DNA from: Eustoma russellianum
Taxonomy: Eukaryota; Streptophyta; Magnoliopsida; Gentianales; Gentianaceae
Assembly (NCBI GenBank): GCA_036186865.1
Contig: AP025069.1
Span: 13,891,883-13,955,882 of the forward strand
DNA length: 64,000 nt
Direction of reading: 5' to 3'
A program made the translations under genes and the position numbers. This document shows, in pieces, positions 45,339 to 58,618 of this stretch (position 1 is its first letter; every line of letters begins with the position of its first letter). Under the pieces are notes generated by a model that was not told the origin of the DNA, did not search any database, and saw only the letters and a program-made list of their open reading frames with translations.

Positions 45339-48300
45339 TCAGGAGAGTTTCAGAGAGTGCAAAGCAACTCCATTCCGCCCCGAAGGTATACGTCCCCACC
45401 TCCCTAACCGTGGTTCCTGCAAAATCCATAATCCCAATATAAGAAATTACACTCCATTTGTGTATACACCACCTAACGCTCTGGAGACGGCAAATTTTTG
45501 GTTGGGATCATCCCAAAATGCATTTCCACACACGCAAACACATGCATCTATATATGTGCGCCTAATGTGCTTTTGAGTTAGACATATTCTCTGGACCCTG
45601 TACAGACACGGGAGCCTAGTGCACAAGGAACGTTCTTTATATTTCCTTGCATATAATCATATAAATTAGGGCACTACACATGTTCACCTTCTTTTTTGGT
45701 GTAAGTTAAATTCATTGATATTAAAGATATGCATATTGGCACCACAAGTAATTACTCAATGTGCATTCAAACCAACAACAGGCTGAGACTGCTTCAAGCC
45801 TACTTCAAGGGAGCATTTCTAATATAAACAAGCCCCAGGGCAGTCCTTAACATGGAAATCCATAAAGTGCTTCAACAAATTCTGAACAAAGGTCCTACAA
45901 AAAAATATGATTCTTGAAATGTATCCTTAACATGTTGCACCCTTCCTTATTAGGTAATGCTTTGCAGGGTTCAGACTTTCTCACATATCTATACCTTCAC
46001 CCAACAGGTGGCATAATTTTTTAGGAGGCGTGTTAAAGAATGTATTAAGACAACCAATAAGTGGTGGTGCATACCACTGTCCATAAGCATATGCATCTAC
46101 ACACACAAATCTATTTACATGAAGGTCTAGATGCTTTGGAAGCAGCATCTATGGAGAGAACAAATCAGAAATCAGAAATGCATCCAAGTAATTAGATGAC
46201 CATAAAAGTATGTTCTCTTAGAAGAAAAAAGAAGAAAAAAATGTTGCTATCCTGGATCTGGACAATTAAAGCAAAAATGTGAAGCTAGTGAGAAGAATGT
46301 ACCTGTCCTACCCCAGCAACAAGAAATCGCCCAGATTTTGCAAAGGCCAAGGAGTTTACAAACCCGACCTGCATAATAATAAGATAACAGCATTAAGTGC
46401 AATGAAACCATCAACAAATTCAGATGTACAACTTTAAATATTAAAAGAATAATTTTTATTCAATCAAACTATTTGAAGTACAAAAAGCTCCTCTTATAAA
46501 GAACGAGCTTAAGCTTCCAAGAGCTGTATTTACAACTTGCATACAGTCTTCTAACGGCTATATCCTGAAAAGGAATGAAGTATGAATCTAGCTAATAACT
46601 ACTATTCACTAGAGCATATACTACTACACTACCAGATAATCTTATACATATTCTATATACAAGTATATATGCATATATTAAACTGTTCATGTACATGTAT
46701 TTTATTGTTTATTTCTACAATATCCCGTAAGATGGTTATAGGTATTAATACAACCAAGCTTGAAAACTAAGACTTGGAAAACGTTAACGGAGATTGGTTT
46801 GGTTAGGAATCTGCCACTTGGTATTTTGATGAGACAGACTCAATACTGATGATTTTAGCTTCAATTGTTTATGAGGAAGTGTCTTTGATATCCACATGTT
46901 TTCATCAAACAAAGTATCACAAAAGTTTATGATAGGACTAGAAACTGACTGCCCCTGATCTTCCATCATTTCACTTTGTCATAATCATTCACAAAGTTCC
47001 AATAACCAATGCCCTGAGCTCAGCTTCATCACTCCTTCTAACCACAGCAGGTTTCTTCTTGCTTCTAAGTTACTAGGTTTCCTGAAAAATAAGTTCTATA
47101 TCCTGTCGTCGAACAATTTTAGAGCCTCCACATTCAGCATCGGCGAAAAATTTGTATGCTTTTGTCTGCATTTTTCTTGAAAATATAGGGTTTCATCTTG
47201 TGCATGCTCAAGTACCAAAGAGTCAGTAAAGCATCTTGAAGTATTCATTAGTAAGATGAAACAATACAATCATTTTTATAAACTCACAACATAATAGATA
47301 ATAGTGTGAAACAGGTAATCCGATTTTCCAACTAGTTTTGATAACCTAAATCAGTAGATGTTTGATTACATAGCTAAACTTATACCTTGGTTCAACAAAT
47401 GTAATAGCAGTTTTTCATCCAAGCATTTTAGTTTCTTTCAGTCTAGAATATACTTTCTTCGAGAAATATTCATACCACGTTGTATTCTGTCTATTTCTAT
47501 TCCTAAAAGATATTTTGTTTTACCTAAATCTTTGATAATTTTAATACCCTCTAAGTCATAATGATGCCATCTACATAAACGATTTAAAATAGTTAGTCTT
47601 CCTGCTGAAACCTTAGTAAACAAAGTATGATTATTATGACTTTGTTTAAACTGAAACTTCTTGACAGCTTTAGTAATTTTCTAAAAAATGTCTTAGGTAA
47701 CTGTTTAAGGTCATATCGTGATTTTTAAGTTTACGCACCATGTTCACATTAGTGCTATCGGCAAAAACAGGTGGGACAAAAACATATAACTTCTTGAAAC
47801 TCTCCATTTACAAAAGCATTCTTAAAGCATTTTTTACATATAACTGACATAATTCTCAATCTAGATTAACTGCAATTGAGAAAATAAACCTGATTATATT
47901 TAACTTTGCAATACGAGTAATACTAAACAACTATCTACTCCAAACTGATCTTATTCCTTTCCTCAAAGGAACAAGTTCCCAGGTCTGGTTTCTTCGTAAG
48001 GCTCATATTATTTATAAACATGAGTTTTCCAATGTGGAATACTAAATGCTTCAAAAATCATATTCGGTATACTCTAAAGAATGGCAAAATACTTTAAACT
48101 GAGGGTTTCAATGTAAATATGACAAAATATTATGTAAGGAATGCTTAGTAGTACATTCTCCACTCCCTTTCTAAAAGCGATAGGTCTATTATCTAGTTAT
48201 GATTCTTGTTCTTCTACTACAAACCTTAGTATATGAGGTTTTTGTATATGTATTTCAGCAATATTTATGTTTTCATTCTCATTAACTTCTAATAATTGTT

Positions 48301-51300
48301 CTCCATGTGACTCTTTTTCAGGTTCTAATGATCTTTTCTTAAAGAATCAGTTCTAATAATATCAAGAAGATTCAATAGATATTTATTATTATTATTATTA
48401 TCTTTTTTTAATATCACTAGTGTAGAATGCATGTTCTTTATCAAAAGTTGCATTTAAGGTGATATACATTTTTTAGTAGTTGAACAATAACATGTGTATC
48501 CCATTTGGGGTCCAGAATAACCCAGGACTAAGCATTCACTTAACTCGTGATCCAGCACACTTCTAAGATGAGATTGAATGTGCAAATATGAAGTGCACCT
48601 AAATAATTTTAATGACGTTTCAGAGAGTAAGTCAATATTAGCAAATGGTTTCAAAAATACTTTAAAGGGATTTTGAATGCAAGTATCCTAGGTGACATTT
48701 TATTAAGTTGCAGTTAAAACAGCTTCGACACGATAGAGGAACTGACATTGGAAAAAAAAAAAGAGTTCTAGCGCATTTTAATAAGTAACTATTCTGCCAC
48801 TCTATTTTTGTGGGCGTATTTATGCATGATGTCTGAAGATATATTCCATTTTCATCCATATTTTTTTTTAAAAATGGTTTGTCTATGTACTCCACCATAT
48901 TATCAAATCTTCATGATTGAACCTAATCAGTTTGGAATGACAATTAAGATATTAAAGTATTTCTTCATCTTACGTTTCAAAAGGTATACACATTCTACTC
49001 TTGTGTAATCATCTATAAATGTGAAAAAGCACCTTGCTCCACTGATATTTCATACCATTGAAGGACTCCAAGTATCAAAATTTAAGAGATTGAAAGGTTC
49101 TGCTGACTTTATATTCACCGAGTAACTTTGTCGAGTATGTTTTGTTAGCTAACATACTTCATAGCACATTTAAGGAATAGGAAAGAGCTAATAGTTGAGT
49201 ACGAGTTTACCATTACTACTCATATAGTTTGATACACCTGAATCAATGTTGTGATCCTATGAAAAGTTACCTATACTAGACTTAGCTTGGATGGGCATCT
49301 GATTGACTGACTCTGCTGTTGCTGTTGTCTGAGTAATAGCAAAACAGCCTTAAACCTGACCCTGTGTGGGTAAGTTTAAATTATTTTGTGCTGCAATATC
49401 ACTGGTAGTTGTATTAGTCTTTTATAGTCTCCAACAGTTGCTTGGCCTTGATGACCTTCCTTTTCTGTTGTTTACCATTCTGTTCCCAACAATCATCAAT
49501 AAAGTGTCCAAAAAAATTTTACAACATCAACAGAACACACTATTATTTTCCATGGTGTTGTGACATTCCTCAGTTTTATGACCAGAGAGAAACGGGATAA
49601 TATTTATTCTACACTTAATATTGTAGTAGTTGGGCACATATTTAGATTGGGAGAGCCTGTTTCAAGTATCACGCACAGGAGAGAAATGGCACAAGAATCT
49701 CAGGCACAGCTGGAGTGAGAGAGCCAGATCTTCATAAACCAAGCGCTACCATCTTAAGTGAGGAACCAAGCTCCCATAGCAATGAAGCAAAACAAAGTTT
49801 GTCTCACTTATGATGGCCAATGCTAACCTAAATGCTTAAAACTAAAACCAGATGGGGAAAACAAAGTGGAAATAAGGTGAATCTATCAACAGCATTCTCA
49901 ACATGCCTAAGACATTGAACACAGGTACCGAAATGTATCTGACCATCCAGAGCTCACTAATTTCCAGTCTCAACCAAAAAAGTCATGCTAAACTCCACAC
50001 TTCTATTCTTTTTGTTAATTCCTTAAACAGGGAAATTGAGAATCTGACGTGACAACTTTCGATTAAAAAACAACGCCCAGAATACCACATTAGTCAAACA
50101 TACAAGAAACCACGGTGACAACAATTGCATGAATGTCACATTGAGCACCAAGAAAGGCAAATCATGATACAAGAATCTAATGCCATACACAGTTTGTTAT
50201 CTAAACCTAGTATAGTACACACACAAGAAAAGCATACCAATGGTAGCTCAAACAGAGGACTGATGCCTTTGGATTCCCGTTCGATGCCCCAAAGACGCAC
50301 TGAGCCATTTCCCGCTCCTGATGCAGCCAGATCACTATTTCGGCATACACTAACAGAACTGACCCAAGTTTGCACTGAGGAACATGGACTCTCTGCATCT
50401 TGATGAAGATGTTCTGCAAAAGATTGAACGAAACCCATCAAATCTCATAACTCATCATTTACCACACGATCAATTTGCTTCCTCTCTCACATTTTTCAGT
50501 TGACGGAGTTATATCAATATCACTTGGATCGTCCAGGCATTCTAAAAAAGCCATCCATAGAGAAGTTTGTGTTTAGGTGGATGTACTTCATTAACAGGCT
50601 ATATTATCTTACAAATTGGTGGGTGGTATGATGGTTTGAAAAGAATGCCTTTCTAGGAATCCAGGAGCGTCTCACTTGAATTGGAGGTACACCAACGATA
50701 CTGGCATGTTTAATGGAATGAGGCTGCCAGACAATCTATTAGCTTAGCAGCGATCCTGGATTTCAAAGAGAAGTTTGAGATTGATAAACTGTCATTACCT
50801 ACCATGACCGGAACGGATGGAACAATACTTCAAAGAAATCAAGGGCAAGTACAACAGCTTCAAGCATACATATGACAGAAAACCAGAAACTATATCATTT
50901 GCTAAAACTAAGAAGAAGAAAAAAAAAAGAATACATATTTACTCTTAGATGTGGTCTGATCATTACTTTTAAAACTGATGAAAAGGTTTTGTTTGTTTTA
51001 ATTAAATAGAGATTTGAATCTTCCTTGTTCTGATTTTGAAATTCCGAAAGTTTTATTTCCTTTTCTATTTTATATTCCAGAAAGGGGGGAAGATCATTTA
51101 CTTACAACCCCAACGACAAAGGAAAGGGCATCGCCACAAAACCGCAAGTATGATGAATCTTTTTCAAAACATTACAAACATATCCTTATCAACAACAGAA
51201 ACAGCAAGTATGCATCATTTGGCAGAGGTTGAAATACCTATGTGACCATTTGAGAGCGCACCATTTGACTGTGTAGAAATTGAAGTATGTGCATTTTTCA

Positions 51301-53898
51301 CAATATGGACAGGCTTCTTTCTTAGTATGTTCCACTGTTCAATACTCCCGTCACCAGAGCCTGATAAAAATTCGTCATTGCCAATAAAACAGCCGCTCTC
51401 TAGGGAAGACACAGAAGCTCGAAATACCAGCTGTGACTCCTCAGGAACCTACCTTTCCAAAAGGTAAATGAAAAGTCACTGGAGAATCACATGGAGAAGT
51501 AACAGCAGAGCAAGGATAAAAATTACTTGCAGATTGCAGAGACAGGAAAACACAAAATGGAGGATCAACAAAATTTGCATAAACACACTGTTTCACTTTT
51601 ACACAAAAGTGAATGCAGAATGATTATTCCCAGAGCAACACATGATGGCTTTAACACCATTCGAGCGATGGGCAGCAATTACCTTGAAGAGATGCATTGT
51701 CCGATCACGTCCCACTGTCAGCACTCTTTCTTTCCTCAAACAGTCGATTGTTAGAACTTCACTTTGGTGCCCAAATAAAGTACTCATGTATGTCCTGTCT
51801 TCAGCATTCCATATCTTGACTGACCGATCAAATGAACCAGAAAAAAGTTCTGAAGTCCCTTGTCTGAATACCAAACATGAAACTGGCCCTTTGTGGCCAG
51901 GAAACGCCTGCAAAGTACATAACAAGTAGGATGACCAAAACTGTTACAACATAAAAGCAACCAACCTACAGGTGTTCATCAAATTGGAGATGCCAACTAA
52001 ACACCCAGAATTATAAAATGATGGACACAGGAAATCATTGCTAGATCCTAAAAGTATACTCATTAAAGCAACCAGTTATAGATCTACCAAAAATGCAAGT
52101 TACTTGATTGTATTTAACACCAGATACTATAGTCCTCCAATTGAAAATGACCAAAAATTACCCAAAGTTATGAAGACAAAGCACATAAGGAATTAGGATG
52201 GAGATGTAACTAATGTTGCGCCTTTAGGAGAACAGAAGCATGAACTTATATATGTGGACCCGAAAGCAAGGTAAGCAGAAGAGACACTGGATAAAGTACA
52301 GAACACAATAGAAGTTTCTCCCAAGATTACACGCTTATAGGATATGCTAGGTCTTTTCTAGAGTTTTGCATAAGCCTGTACGAGGTGTCAATGAAACTAA
52401 ACAAAGAAGAAAAGTGGATCGTCTAGTAATCCTAACATGAGAATGCCATGGCAACACTAAGATGAGAATGCCATGTACACCTCTTATTAAAAAGGAGCAG
52501 AGTCAAAACAACTACCTGAACATGCTGATGAGTACGAACATCCCACAAATGAACGTGACGATCCAATCCTCCGCTTGCCAAGTAACGGCCATCAGAGCTA
52601 ACGGCTAATGCTAAAACATGTACACTATGCCTTGTAGCTCGCCCTTGCGGGGCTTTCGTTCCATGAGACTTTAGCACATCATCACTAGGCCATAAATATT
52701 TGTATGTTTTGCCACTATCCACATCCCACTGCACAATGCTGCCATCCTTGGAAGCTGAAAATCCAGCTAAATCATCCTCTGAGAGAGTTACGGCAGTAAC
52801 AGATTGCCTGTGCTTCACAAGGACTTGAAACCCGTCCGTTGTTCCTGGCTCTTGAACCCTGAAGAGTAATTACAAACAACCGTATGATTTTCATTAAAGC
52901 ACATTTGCCAGATTAGTTTCAAGAAGCTGCCAGAACTTCTCTGTACCACCGTATGGAGATACCATGGACTATGATCATCAATGCGAAGAAAAAACCTAGG
53001 AAGAAATATTTACCAACATGAAGCCACCAACTTAGAATACCTAAAAGGATACTCCAAACTAGTGGGTCAATTATGTACCCCTTACACCAATAATCTTCCA
53101 CTAAATCGCCTAAACAAAAATAGACAAACATCTCTCATTCTCACAGAAAAGTCCACAGGTTTTGTTCTCCAAACACTCTATCAAAAAAATTTCTACCCTT
53201 AAATCTAAACCCACAAAAATAGCCCCCCCCCCCCCCCCCTCCCTCTCTCCTGATTTAAGGAGGTTCCAGTCACTAAGAGCTCATAACATGAAATTAATCC
53301 CTGGTTTTATATTCCCATCTTCCATGAATTAAACACTGATTCGACCTTAATTATCAACATTCTGGTTTACTTGACATCCTTTTTAACATAACGCATCAAA
53401 TAAACCTCAAAATTTCAATCTTGAGATTGTTTATCCCATGCAACAAGCTTACCTGGAAGCAATAGCTTTTCGGAGGCGGCCACTCTCTTCCATCTGCTCC
53501 TGCTGCAATATCTTAGCAATAAGCGTATCTCTTTTCCCTTCTCTTTCATCCCTTGCCCCTGCTTGGTCGGCCCAACCAGCTTCTTCCTCTTCCTCTTCCC
53601 CTGCCTCCAATTTCCTGCGTTTCTGCAAAAGCTCCAAAGCCAACCTTCTCCTCTTCTCAGCCGCCGTCTCCTCTTCTTCCTCCACCTTTTCTTCATCTAC
53701 CCCACCAAATTGTTCTTCGTCCTCATCACTGCTGCTCTCTATATAATCACCTTCATCATCATAATTGTCATCTTCCTCGTCCTTGCGACGACGTTTCAAT
53801 CCTTTCACAGGGTCATTGTGAAAAACATTCGTCTTGACGCTGCCATTGCTACCCTTTTTGGCTGAAATCTTCTTCTTTCTTGCGCTTTTAGTCTTCAT
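45339..53898 (-). CDS. YAO: U3 snoRNP-associated WD40 protein RRP9/YAO, 7 exons, 514 aa
   Basis: Exons on the minus strand: 53453-53898, 52516-52858, 51683-51907, 51238-51448, 50238-50413, 46303-46368, 45339-45416 (1545 nt). All introns are GT-AG and every junction keeps frame. The N-terminus is basic (KTKSARKKKISAKK, likely nuclear/nucleolar targeting), then strongly acidic (~40-95). WD40 repeats follow from ~165: GFSASKDGSIVQWDV, YLASGGLDRHVHLWDV, ELFSGSFDRSVKIWNA, LTVGRDRTMHLFK, FLSGSGDGSIEQWNI, ASGAGNGSVRLWGI. The end EPRLGRWGRIPSGRNGV is typical of Rrp9/U3-55K. Rrp9 is a U3 box C/D snoRNP protein needed for early 18S pre-rRNA cleavages; the plant gene YAOZHE is essential for embryo sac development. 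Length fits Arabidopsis YAO (~504 aa). Intron 5 (3869 nt) holds a decayed copia. Confidence 0.95.
46800..49640 (-). mobile_element. Decayed Ty1/copia in YAO intron 5
   Basis: On the minus strand, RNase H-like words are near 47090-47160. An RT fragment (IKDLGKTKYLLGIEIDRIQRG) is at 47438-47560. A gag knuckle-like FGHFIDDCWEQNG lies at ~49470-49520. The order from right to left (gag, RT, RNase H) fits one minus-strand element, the same direction as the gene. I found no LTR pair; limits are approximate. Confidence 0.6.
53223..53240. repeat. Poly-C run (18 C) in YAO intron 1
   Basis: A homopolymer of C followed by a CT-rich stretch. Confidence 0.9.
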
Positions 53899-53943
53899 TC
53901 CTCAACTTCAGAAAACCGTAAACCGAAAACAAAGTTTGGCTTT

Positions 53944-53976
53944 TAGGGTTTAAGATGAATTTGATTTTTAGGGTTT
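53944..53976 (-). promoter_or_regulatory. Two telo-box motifs upstream of YAO
   Basis: AAACCCTA occurs on the minus strand at 53944-53951 and 53969-53976, 46-78 bp before the ATG. Telo-boxes are common in the 5' regions of plant ribosome-biogenesis genes and fit the gene's role. Whether they lie in promoter or 5' UTR is not known. Confidence 0.7.
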
Positions 53977-54105
53977 AGAGATGGAAGGGTTTTGGCGTCA
54001 AGGCACCGTTTACCGGTTAGGGCAGTTGCCACGGGCGGTCCGCTTTATTTGCAGGCTCGGTGTTGGCTAAATATTATTTGAAAAATAAATAGCGCGACTC
54101 TCATA

Positions 54106-54397
54106 AGAAGAGGTTAGGATCTCCTCACCGCTCCCTTCCTCACCGTCCGACACATAGCAATAGGGGATGATGAGTCAAGATGAGAGTAAAAAGAGGTTAG
54201 GATCTCCTCACCGCATTCTTCCTCACCGCACTGCCCACTGCCCGACACGTGACAGCAGGGGGTGGTGAGGCTAGATGACCATCATCTAGCCTTACCACCC
54301 CTTGCTGCCACGTGTCGGGCGGTGGCCAGTGCAGTCATCTAGCCTCACCACCCCCTGCTGCCACGTGTCGGCGGTGGACAGTGCGGTGAGGGAGGGA
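54106..54397. mobile_element. Foldback/MITE-like palindromic repeat, right arm cut
   Basis: The left arm 'gcccgacacgtgacagcagg, ggtggtgaggctagatga' (54238-54276) pairs with 'tcatctagccttaccacccc, ttgctgccacgtgtcgggc' (54282-54320). A second copy of the right arm follows at 54334-54375. The outer left part 'agaggttaggatctcctcaccgc' occurs twice (~54109 and ~54191). The matching outer right part is absent because the Sirevirus LTR begins at 54398. It lies 210-500 bp upstream of YAO. Confidence 0.7.
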
Positions 54398-56985
54398 AGT
54401 TGAGAAATATGTTTGGATAATTTTCAAGGTCATGATTTTAAGTGGTTGATACTTAAAAATGTCACACATGGTGTTATAAACGATTAAAAGTTGAGAAAAG
54501 TTGGGAAAAATGACATCGATCTCTCAGGTTGTTGTACTTTGATCGATCGATGTATTTCGATCCCTCACATCGATCGATCCATGTAAGGCAGAGAAAATTC
54601 AAGACCTTACTGTGAGACATCGATCTCTAAACCTGAGACACATCGACCGATCGATGTACATCGAACCCTCACTTCGATCGATCGATGTAGGTCGGAGACA
54701 AACTCTGAAACTCACTGTGAGACATCGATCTTTGAAGCTGAGGCACTTCGATCGATCGATGTCTAGGGTTTTTAAAAATATTTTTCTAAAATGTGATGAA
54801 GTGGTTTTCATTTGTACATGATTTATATATGTTCACTATGTTGATATTATGTGGTTTTGACGATTATAAATGTCTTATGACTAATGTGCCTTGGAAGTTT
54901 TTACAACTTACCAAAAAGGGCAAAATTGAAATTTTGAGTTTTGTAGGAACATGACATGGTGAAAATGTTTCAAGGACACATTCATATCATATTTATCATC
55001 ATAAAGGTGTTACTATATCTATTTCTGACCATCCGGGTCATTTCTTGAGTTTTCTCTCACCAGAGGTATTTTGGTCATTTTACCCCTGAGGGTAGTTTCG
55101 GTATTTTTACTCAAGGAATCTCTTGAGTGTATTATTATCTTCAATCTGAAGCTCATTTATGATTATATTGAAGATTATTTGGTGGTTTTCAATTATTTCT
55201 CTCAATTAATGATATTATCGACGGTAGCGGGATATGTGACGAGTTGTGATATCACATTCTATTTTTTTCTTAAAAACCTTCTTCTATATGTTATTGGAGG
55301 ATATTAATCATCATTTTGCTGAGAATTTAAAGGTATTATAGGTGTGAAATTGATCACAACATACAAGGAGAAAAAGTAAGAATTTTGGTGTTATATGTTG
55401 ACATAATCTTGTCAACTATTATTTGTCGATTTCTTCTTCAAAAATCTGAGTTGATATACATATATACAGCCTCAAAAAAACATGTATATACAAGTGGAAA
55501 TGATGATGTACTCATTTTATGACTTGGTGACAAGTGGACCAACCAAAAAGAAGCTTTGCCAACTTGGAAATTCTAAATTCAAAACCAACAGCTATTTGAC
55601 TTGGTTGGGAGCTGATTTTTTCAAACTTTTGAAGCCCCTCACACGCCTATTCTTATGGCTAGAAGTTGATGAGATAGTGGAGGAGTTATGTCATTTTATT
55701 CTACTGCATTATCTTCATTATTTTCAAGACAATTTGAGGTGGAAAAATCGGCCAAGTAAGTGTTTAAGGTGGACCAATTAAGTTGTTTCATTTTGTCAAG
55801 TGTACAAGATGATTGTGTAGCCAACCAAATGGTGTGAAGACACTTAAGCATTGGTAATAAAAATGGTGACACATTGGAGTTCTTATCTACAAGGCTCATT
55901 TCACACTATAAATAGAAGGCAAATGTGAAGAAGAAGAACACACAACTTTTAAGAAAACTTGAAGATCATTCTTGATATTCTCTTCTTTTTTTTATTCTTT
56001 CTTTGTGTAGCTAAGGTGTTGCATTTCTTGTTGTTGTTGAGCTACACTGCACACGCTTCTTGTGTCTCATTTGTAAGATTGATTAACCAAATCTATGAGG
56101 CTACATCAATAGGTGATAGAGGTGTTACAACCAAGAGTTTCATAGAGGTGTTCATCCAAGTCTTGAATAGGATAGGTGTTTAACCCAAGGATCAAGCTTG
56201 GTTCTTGTTGTAATTTGGTTCATACCATGGTGAAATCCAAGGCAAGGTGTTCTTTGGGACTGGAGTAGGTCACATTGACCGAAACAGGATAAATCTTTGG
56301 TGTTCTTGTCTTCTTTACATTTTTCTGTTTTATGCCTGTTTTTCACATCAAATTTCACACAACTTCTCACGTTTTGAAAAAATAGCTAAACACTTTCAAA
56401 ATTCATGATTTTTAGTGGAGTTATTCTTAAGACTGTTAGCTTTCATTTGCAATAAGAATCAGTTGATTTAAGCAAGGAAAAATTAGTCTTTCAATCGTTG
56501 TAATATAACTACTCCAATCTGGCTGCAATCTGACCAGTTTTGAGAAAACTTGAATTATGTTTTAATCAAAATTTGTTTAAGGTCAGGGCCTTTTAGAGAT
56601 ATAAACTAGACATCCTAGGGAGTGTTTTGACATAAAGATCAACCTTTTTTGTTGAGTATTCAAAGAGAATTAACAACATTCTATCCAATTCTATCCATAT
56701 TAACCATCTGAATCTTTTTATTTGTTTGAAGGGACAAACGATCTTATTTTTATCTAATTTTTAGACAGAGTCTTGTCAAGACATTGAAGTTAAGTTCTGG
56801 AAATTGTTATAATTTTTGGAGTTGTGTACACTTATTTTTGAATTTTTCAAAATCGGGTTGGGAATCTGAGGTGGTCTCAGATTCTGTTTTCAAATGGGAT
56901 TATAATCAAGGGTAGTAGCGTAATTTCCGCTAACCACTATTCATACCCCCTCTAGTGGTGTTTATTGCAGGTGCACGATCCAACA
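54398..56985 (+). repeat. Sirevirus-like 5' LTR (2588 bp)
   Basis: It starts (a)gttgagaaatatgtttgg and ends gcacgatccaaca. It matches the solo LTR at 59838-62397 in inverse orientation over its length. It holds a CGATCGAT-rich zone (54514-54768). Frames inside it are not genes. Confidence 0.9.
54514..54768. repeat. CGATCGAT-rich array in the Sirevirus LTR
   Basis: At least nine atcgatc-type motifs, with the recurrent flank 'gtgagacatcgatct(c/t)t'. It occurs inverted at 62066-62284 in the solo LTR. Confidence 0.85.
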
Positions 56986-56986
56986 A

Positions 56987-57000
56987 TTAGTATCAGAGCA
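56987..57000 (+). other. Primer-binding site of the Sirevirus-like element
   Basis: ttagtatcagagca, one base after the LTR end; close to the usual tggtatcagagc for initiator tRNA-Met. Confidence 0.8.
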
Positions 57001-57107
57001 ATGCCAACACCACTATAAAAAGCAAGATTTAACACCATACGAACAAGACAAGGCCAAGAAACAACAACCCAAAGTGGTCTGCTAATCTCAAATCAAAGGT
57101 ACATACA

Positions 57108-58618
57108 ATGGCTATTGTTTCTCACAAAGATGAGTTGGAAGGTATGTCTACACAACGTCCTCCTCTTTTCGATGGAAATAATTTCGTTCATTGGAAACTT
57201 AGGATGTGGTTATTCTTAATGGCTATAGACATCGTTTTATGGTCTATAGTTGAAGATGGGACGTACATTCCAATGAAAATTTTACAAGTTAGTGGAGTCA
57301 CACAAGAAGTAGAAAAATATAAAAGTGAATGGTAAAAAAAAATGTCCATAAATGCTAAGACTATGCAATTAATGTTAAACGGACTAACGACTTCTGAAGC
57401 ATGATATGTGTCAAATTGCAGAAGTGCACACGACATGTGGCAATCATTATAATTAAAGCACGAAGGTACTAGCGGTGTACAAGAGTCAAAAATAAACATG
57501 CTTATGTCTAAGCTTGAATCTTTCAAAATGTTGTCGAACGAATCCATAACATCTATGGATTTGAGGATTACTAACATTTTCAATGCTCTTGAAGCTTTAG
57601 GAAAATCATTTACCAACAACGAGAAGGTTCAAAAGGTGCTGCGAAGCCTTCCTGCTGAATGTGATCTTAAAGTCACGGCAATTGAAGAAACGAAATCAAT
57701 CACTAAAATAGATGAATTGATCGGTTCACTTAGAGTATACGAGGTAAAACTAAACCAACGAAAGTCCGATTCATATAAATCATCTGGTAAGTCTATTGAT
57801 TTCAAATCAACTGAGTCACATACATATAATGATAATAGTAATAGTGATAATGAATTAGATGATTTAATATTAATAGCTAGAAAACTTAGAAAGTTTTTCA
57901 AACGACCAAATAGAAATGGAAAATAATCTTCTTCTATTTCCTCTCAACCTAAGAAAAAATCTAATAACAAGTGGTATTATAAAGAGTTAAAATGCTACGA
58001 ATGCGGTCAAAAAGGACATATCTCATATGATTGCCTAACAAAGAAAAATTATAATAATAACAACAATAATAAACAAGCTAAGGACAAGGAGGCGCAAAAG
58101 ACTAAGACAAAGGAGTCCAAATCAAGAAGAGGGAAACGAGCAATGAAGGCAAGCACGTGGAGCGACTCGTCCGACTAAGAATCTGATACTGAGGAAGCTC
58201 AAGTCTGCTCCGTATCCAATGAGGTAAGTTCTTTATTTGATGCATATTCTGATAATGAAATGTCATTTGATAAAATGTATAAAGAATTTCTAAGGATGCA
58301 TGCTCAGTGTAAAAGGCTCTCTAAAGAAAAGAAGAAACTAATTGAAGAAAATGACAAATTGAAGACGTCCAACTTGGAATTTTCCGATCAATTAGAATCT
58401 TTTAAACAAGACTCTACTAATACTCTTGCTTCTTTAGAGATTAAAATTGAATCATATAGGAAAAATGAACATGCATTAAAAATTGAAAATATTATGTTGA
58501 AATCTAAGTTAGAAAGTTTTGAGAATGAGATAGTTCAACTTAAATCTTCTAAACTAAACTTAGAAATAATGTTAGAACAATTTAAATCTAACACGAACAT
58601 GCTTGACACACTTATATA
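57108..58618 (+). pseudogene. Sirevirus-like gag with coiled-coil region
   Basis: The ATG at 57108 opens with RPPLFDGNNFVHWKLRMWLFLMAI, the usual gag start. Stops occur at ~57333, ~57401, ~57449 and ~57924. Between them lie DMWQSL, ESKINMLMSKLESFKML, NEKVQKVLRSLPAECDLKVTAIEE and LDDLILIARKLRKFFKR. The knuckle CYECGQKGHISYDC is intact (57993-58034). A WSDSSD motif precedes another stop (~58176). The frame 58260-58618 is a heptad-rich coiled coil (KEKKKLIEENDKLK, QLESFKQDSTNTLASLEIKIES), a feature of Sirevirus gag. Stops make it non-functional. Confidence 0.87.

Noticed and set aside
50136..50441. Continuous 101-codon frame as a single YAO exon
   Set aside because: Homology stops at ...ISPLFELPL; a GT donor lies there (50237) and the next conserved block (VGFVNSLAFAKSG) is at 46303-46368.
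53438..53865. Long + strand frames opposite YAO exon 1 (Ser/Pro/Leu-rich)
   Set aside because: They are antisense shadows of the acidic/basic coding exon; the minus-strand protein has clear homology and splice sites.
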